From Lantana camara (Eukaryota; Streptophyta; Magnoliopsida; Lamiales; Verbenaceae), in assembly GCA_037501455.1 (NCBI GenBank), contig CM074858.1, positions 19,890,501 to 19,954,500 of the forward strand: 64,000 nucleotides of DNA, read 5' to 3'. The notes under the pieces were generated by a model. It had not been told where the DNA came from. It ran no database searches and was given only the letters and a program-made list of their open reading frames with translations. The translations under genes were made by a program, and so were the position numbers. The stretch's first letter is position 1. Each line of letters begins with the position of its first letter. Of the stretch, positions 60,636 through 64,000 are shown piece by piece.

Positions 60636-62837
60636 GTTGTTGGGTAGAACGCCCAAACAATAGCGGTATGGGGCCGCAAGTTTAAAATTTTTCTTTATAA
60701 TACAAGTATCAAAATATTTCAAAAATATTTTAATACAAAGCACAACGATATGTTAGCCGGATCTACTCAAGTATATATATACGATTGATAATAAATTTTA
60801 AATCATAAAGCAGAGAAATATCTAACATGCTATTAACACTTAAATGAATATAATTTATCATCCTTAAAATAATATAACTGTAAAATATTACCATACTGCA
60901 AATATAGCTATCTTACGGCATTTTTCCAACACCCTTCCTTTTCTTGAGAACAACAGAGCTTCCCCACAATATCCCCGACTTAACCCTCGGAGTGAGGGCT
61001 CCGCAAGCATTTCCCTAAATACTCGAGAAAATATTTTTCTAGAAAAACTCATTTTTCTAAAACTAGAAAATTCCTTAATTTTCTAATAATTAATTGGTTT
61101 ATATATTAATTATATAACCACTAAACTATATAATTAATTAATCCTTAACTTGGATTAATTAAAGAAAGAAAAATATCAACCAAAAGGCCGAAAAATTGGC
61201 TAAGGGAATTGCTGAATTGATGATGAAAATGGCCATAATTCATTGCCTATTTATAGGTACAAAATCAAGGGCAATATGGGCATTTTCAAATTTCAGCAAT
61301 CATTATGCGTAAAACGTAGCATCCAACGGCCAATCGAATCATGACATCAGCTAGCACGTGTCGCGAGGAGTACAGGCCGTTAACCATGCGTCGCCGCTTA
61401 GTCCCACGCGCCGCCACGCGCGTCTAGAAGTGTGCCAAGTGGTTGGCATGTGTTCACACGCGTATCTCCACCAGATGTCGCCATGTGTCTGGGTTTGGCC
61501 TTGCCCAGACCCAGTCCGATCTATCCTATCCATACAAAACCTGATCCTATCCGAGCAACAGACCCGTTAACCTGTTTGACTTGCCCGTTAACTGGCCCAG
61601 CTCCAAAATACATCTGGGCCGCTGATGATGAGCTGACGCGGCACAATCTGGGTCGTCTGTGTGGCGCGCCATGCAGCGCCTAGTCAGCGCCACTTGGCGC
61701 CTGATCTGCTGATGTGGTATGCATGATACGTCAGCTGCCACATCAGCACTTGCCACGTAATTATTTTATTTTATTTTTTCCTTTTTTTTAAAAAAATTAA
61801 AAATTTTCATTTTCTCTAAATTGAAATTTCGGGCATTTCCAACTCTTTGGAATATTGATTTATTTTCTCAAAATAAATTCCTTGGCTAGTTTCAAGCATT
61901 TTAAAATTTTATTTCTCTCTGTCCTTTATATTTTCTCTTTGGGTCTTTAGTGGGGCTTGCAAGGGGACCTGCAGGACTAATTAATTTTAGCCAAACGGGT
62001 CAATCTATTATCATCTCATGATAATAATTGATTATCGTTTAACAATATTTAATTGCACTAAATAAATATTGTTGCACTCTAAAATTAATTAAATTATTCA
62101 GAAATTCTCGATCTAGAATAATTTCGCATTTTACTCCTCCGTGTAGATTTCCATGAAAAATAAATTTCAACTACTATCAATTATTTTTAACCTTTCAATC
62201 TAAAATTTCTTGATTTGTCTTAACTTCAAATTCTATGTTTGTGAAATACATTCAACATACAACTTCGGTGACGTATCACACGAAGTGCTTTGGTCAAAGT
62301 CTTAATTTGAATTTTACAAATCTATTTCAGGGATATCTCTAACCTTCCAACAAAGCCACAAATTCCTAGATCAATATTACTCTTTAGCACATTTCATGTA
62401 GTCACCGAACGTACAAAGTATTTTGGCAAATTGTTATCGAGACTCCACTTGTTAGTACATTACAGTGACTAACACTACATGCCTAAAGTTGAAATATTGC
62501 CAGGATTTAGGGTTCAATGCTTCCCGAGATCTGTTCATTTTTAGATAGCAGTATAACATGAATAATCTCAAAGGTCCAGTTCAATGTTTCCAATACCATT
62601 GAAATCATCAACGTGTTATAATTGGAATCACCATTCCCTATGATGAAAGACTAATCATCTTATATAACCACGTTATAGCCTCGATAAGAACATATATTCT
62701 CATCTTACGTACTAGAACATTAATGACACGTCATTTCGGTATTCAAAGTCTTTTCTAAGAAACACATTTCTAATAAGAATACCACCACACACCATTAATT
62801 ATCAATATGTGAACTACTCACAACTGGCTATAAATTC

Positions 62838-63021
62838 TGTAGCAGCCCAAAGACTGACCCAGTATGCAGATATTGTCCCACCACTGGTGTCCCCAGGCAC
62901 GGGTTTTGTTCCTCCCAGTGGGTTGGGCCACTGGGAAAACGCGTCTGCAGGGAAAGGTTTCCATCCCCCCTTATAAGGAGGACTTCGTTCTCCTTCCCAA
63001 CTGATGTGGGATGGGTACACA
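62838..63021 (-). repeat. TRIM LTR, inverted copy
   Basis: The + strand reads TGTAGCAGCCC...GGGTACACA. It is the reverse complement of the other two LTRs with several substitutions. With 63036-63219 it could form a long hairpin with a 14-nt loop. Confidence 0.95.
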
Positions 63022-63035
63022 TCCACCCCCCCGGA

Positions 63036-63219
63036 TGTGTGCCCAGCCCACATCGGTTGGGAAGGAGAACGAAGTCCTCCTTATAAGGGGGCATGGAAAC
63101 CTTTCCTTGTAGACGCGTTTTCCCAGTGGCCCAACCCACTGGGAGGAACAAAATCCATGCCTGGGGACACCAGTGGCGGGACAATATCTGCATACTGGGT
63201 CGGTCTTTGGGCTGCTACA
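63036..63219 (+). repeat. TRIM LTR, 5' direct copy
   Basis: TGTGTGCCCAGCCCACATCGG-type start, CTTATAAGGGGG (TATA-like) near 63079, and GGGCTGCTACA end. Confidence 0.95.
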
Positions 63220-63221
63220 TG

Positions 63222-63233
63222 TGGTATCAGAGC
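63222..63233 (+). other. TRIM primer-binding site
   Basis: TGGTATCAGAGC lies 2 bp after the direct LTR. Confidence 0.95.
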
Positions 63234-63285
63234 CGGTACCAGGAAGCTTATGTGCCAGGTCCTCAGCGAGGACGCTGAGCTCCTC

Positions 63286-63301
63286 CAAAGGGGGGGGTGG
63301 A
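63286..63301 (+). other. TRIM polypurine tract
   Basis: AAAGGGGGGGGTGGA-type tract directly before the third LTR. Its complement lies at 63022-63032 beside the inverted LTR. Confidence 0.9.
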
Positions 63302-63485
63302 TGTGTGCCCATCCCACATCGGTTGGGAAGGAGAACGAAGTCCTCCTTATAAGGGGGGATGGGAACCTTTCCCTGCAGACGCGTTTTCCCAGTGGCCCAA
63401 CCCACTGGGAGGACCAAAACCCGTGCCTGGGGACACCAGTGGCGGGACAATATCTGCATACTGGGTCGGTGTTTGGGCTGCTACA
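63302..63485 (+). repeat. TRIM LTR, 3' direct copy
   Basis: 184 bp, colinear with 63036-63219, differing at a handful of positions. Followed by the AATTC duplicate. Confidence 0.95.
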
Positions 63486-63535
63486 AATTCAGTTTAATTA
63501 ATTCAACAAATTGAATTTTCAGGGCACTATTCCCA

Positions 63536-64000
63536 AAATGTCAATGGTTGCTACCTGTAAATACCTATTACAAACTGTGCAAACCAAAATCTCAACTTAC
63601 ACCAATCTTCTTCCAACAATGCCTAAGAGAAAAATGTTTGAGGAAGAAATCAACTTCGACAACCATATCCATCCTTGCATAAATTGCAAGGTCTCCATGT
63701 TGATTCCACTTTTATCCCATTATGTGCAACACAGAATGTACGTGATCTTAAGGGTGCAATGGGCTATTCATCAAATCGCGAATAGTATGTCTGAAAAAAT
63801 TAGGGATGCTTTTCACCAATGCTAATGTACGAGATGTCATAGCACAACTGTGTTTCCGTTACTACAAAAAAAAATACTTTAAAAATAAAAGGGATGTGCA
63901 CTACGACGAACTCGTGAATCAAGTTACTTTTTATGGTATTTATTTGAGTGAATTTCCTGCACTGATTAGTATAAAATCTTTTTGTCTATTATATGTAACG
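63536..64000 (+). other. Unassigned sequence, possibly decayed coding
   Basis: This lies beyond the inferred border of I. One frame is open to 63825 (about 95 codons after 63541). A different frame is open from about 63800 to the window end and includes DVIAQLCFRYY and YDELVNQVTFYGIYL. I recognise no family. It may be part of a decayed element or gene continuing to the right. Confidence 0.3.

Larger units (their letters stand above)
62838..63485 (+). mobile_element. Composite TRIM with a third, inverted LTR
   Basis: Three 184-bp LTR copies are present: inverted (62838-63021), direct (63036-63219) and direct (63302-63485). The last two enclose an 82-bp interior with an initiator-Met primer site and a polypurine tract, a normal 450-bp TRIM. 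The inverted copy is joined by a 14-bp spacer (63022-63035) whose first 11 bases are the complement of the GGGGGGGTGGA that precedes the third LTR. AATTC occurs at 62833-62837 and 63486-63490, so the whole 648-bp unit has one target duplication. It encodes no protein. Confidence 0.93.
60638..63535 (-). repeat. 5' LTR of Copia-type element I, with TRIM inside
   Basis: The left border TGTTGGGTAGAACGCCC is fixed by the adjacent primer site. The right border is inferred from GGGCACTATTCCCA at 63522-63535, which mirrors the left end imperfectly, so it may be a few bases off. Without the TRIM the LTR is about 2.25 kb. A GC-rich block (61320-61750) includes a 10-bp inverted repeat GCTGATGTGG/CCACATCAGC at 61708-61717 and 61738-61747. 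Its second LTR is not in the window. Confidence 0.65.

Noticed and set aside
62838..63485. Cassandra-type TRIM carrying a 5S rRNA promoter
   Set aside because: I did not see 5S box A or box C sequence in the 184-bp LTRs. It is an ordinary TRIM apart from the inverted copy.
62971..63501. Two overlapping open frames of about 165 codons on opposite strands
   Set aside because: They arise from the inverted and direct TRIM LTR copies and have no independent coding signal.

Overview
The window is heterochromatin-like plant DNA, probably from a flowering plant with a large genome. Nearly every base can be assigned to LTR retrotransposons inserted into one another. I see no host gene, rRNA, tRNA gene or CRISPR array. 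The plant signature is the set of element types: Ty3/gypsy chromoviruses with a C-terminal chromodomain and an initiator-Met tRNA primer site (Tekay/Del-like), an Athila-like gag, decayed Copia, and a very small TRIM. I cannot name the species.

Layout, with letters used throughout. D is a Tekay-type LTR (1-2447 and 27032-27636), split by A. A (2448-27026, + strand, TSD TAATT) is a gypsy element with 4.1-kb LTRs, an extra decayed ORF before gag, and a gag-pol frame broken by three stops. A is split by B (7935-18024, - strand, TSD AATAC), an apparently intact Tekay-like element with two 2695-bp LTRs and one 1491-codon gag-pol frame. C (27637-44585, + strand) is an old relative of B whose 5' part lies upstream of the window; D sits in its protease/RT linker and E sits in its integrase. 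E (30138-41424, + strand, TSD TAGAG) has two nearly identical 3.96-kb LTRs around a gutted gag-pol. F (44586-49201, - strand) is an Athila-like element with gag but no pol; C sits in its 3' LTR. G (49202-54207, - strand) is a wreck with 3.7-kb LTRs; F sits in its 3' LTR. J (54208-56640, - strand) is a decayed Copia gag-protease-integrase remnant interrupted by G. H (56641-59814, + strand) is a 3' pol scrap plus LTR of the same family as D. I (59815-about 63535, - strand) is a Copia-type leader, PBS and 5' LTR, possibly the other half of J. The LTR of I contains a composite TRIM (62838-63485, TSD AATTC). The last 465 bases are unassigned.

The insertion order is therefore J/I > G > F > C > D > A > B, with E also in C: seven layers. 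The left halves of D, C, F, G and J must lie upstream of base 1. B is the only element here that looks able to encode its own transposition. E, with young LTRs and no usable pol, was probably moved by proteins of another element.

Three things stand out. (1) Six LTR types (B, C, D, E, F, H) each hold a cluster of short palindromes with a G/C-only centre of the CGGGCG or CGGCCG kind. The arms differ between families, and even between close relatives (B versus C, D versus H), while the surrounding LTR still aligns. (2) The Tekay-type LTRs share a conserved 3' module: a CAGTC hairpin, a TTTCAG-like site, and GCTAGGCGGGA paired with its complement 235-272 nt later, including wobble pairs that preserve RNA pairing. 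(3) The TRIM carries a third LTR in inverted orientation, joined head to head through its polypurine tract, and the whole unit is bounded by one target duplication.
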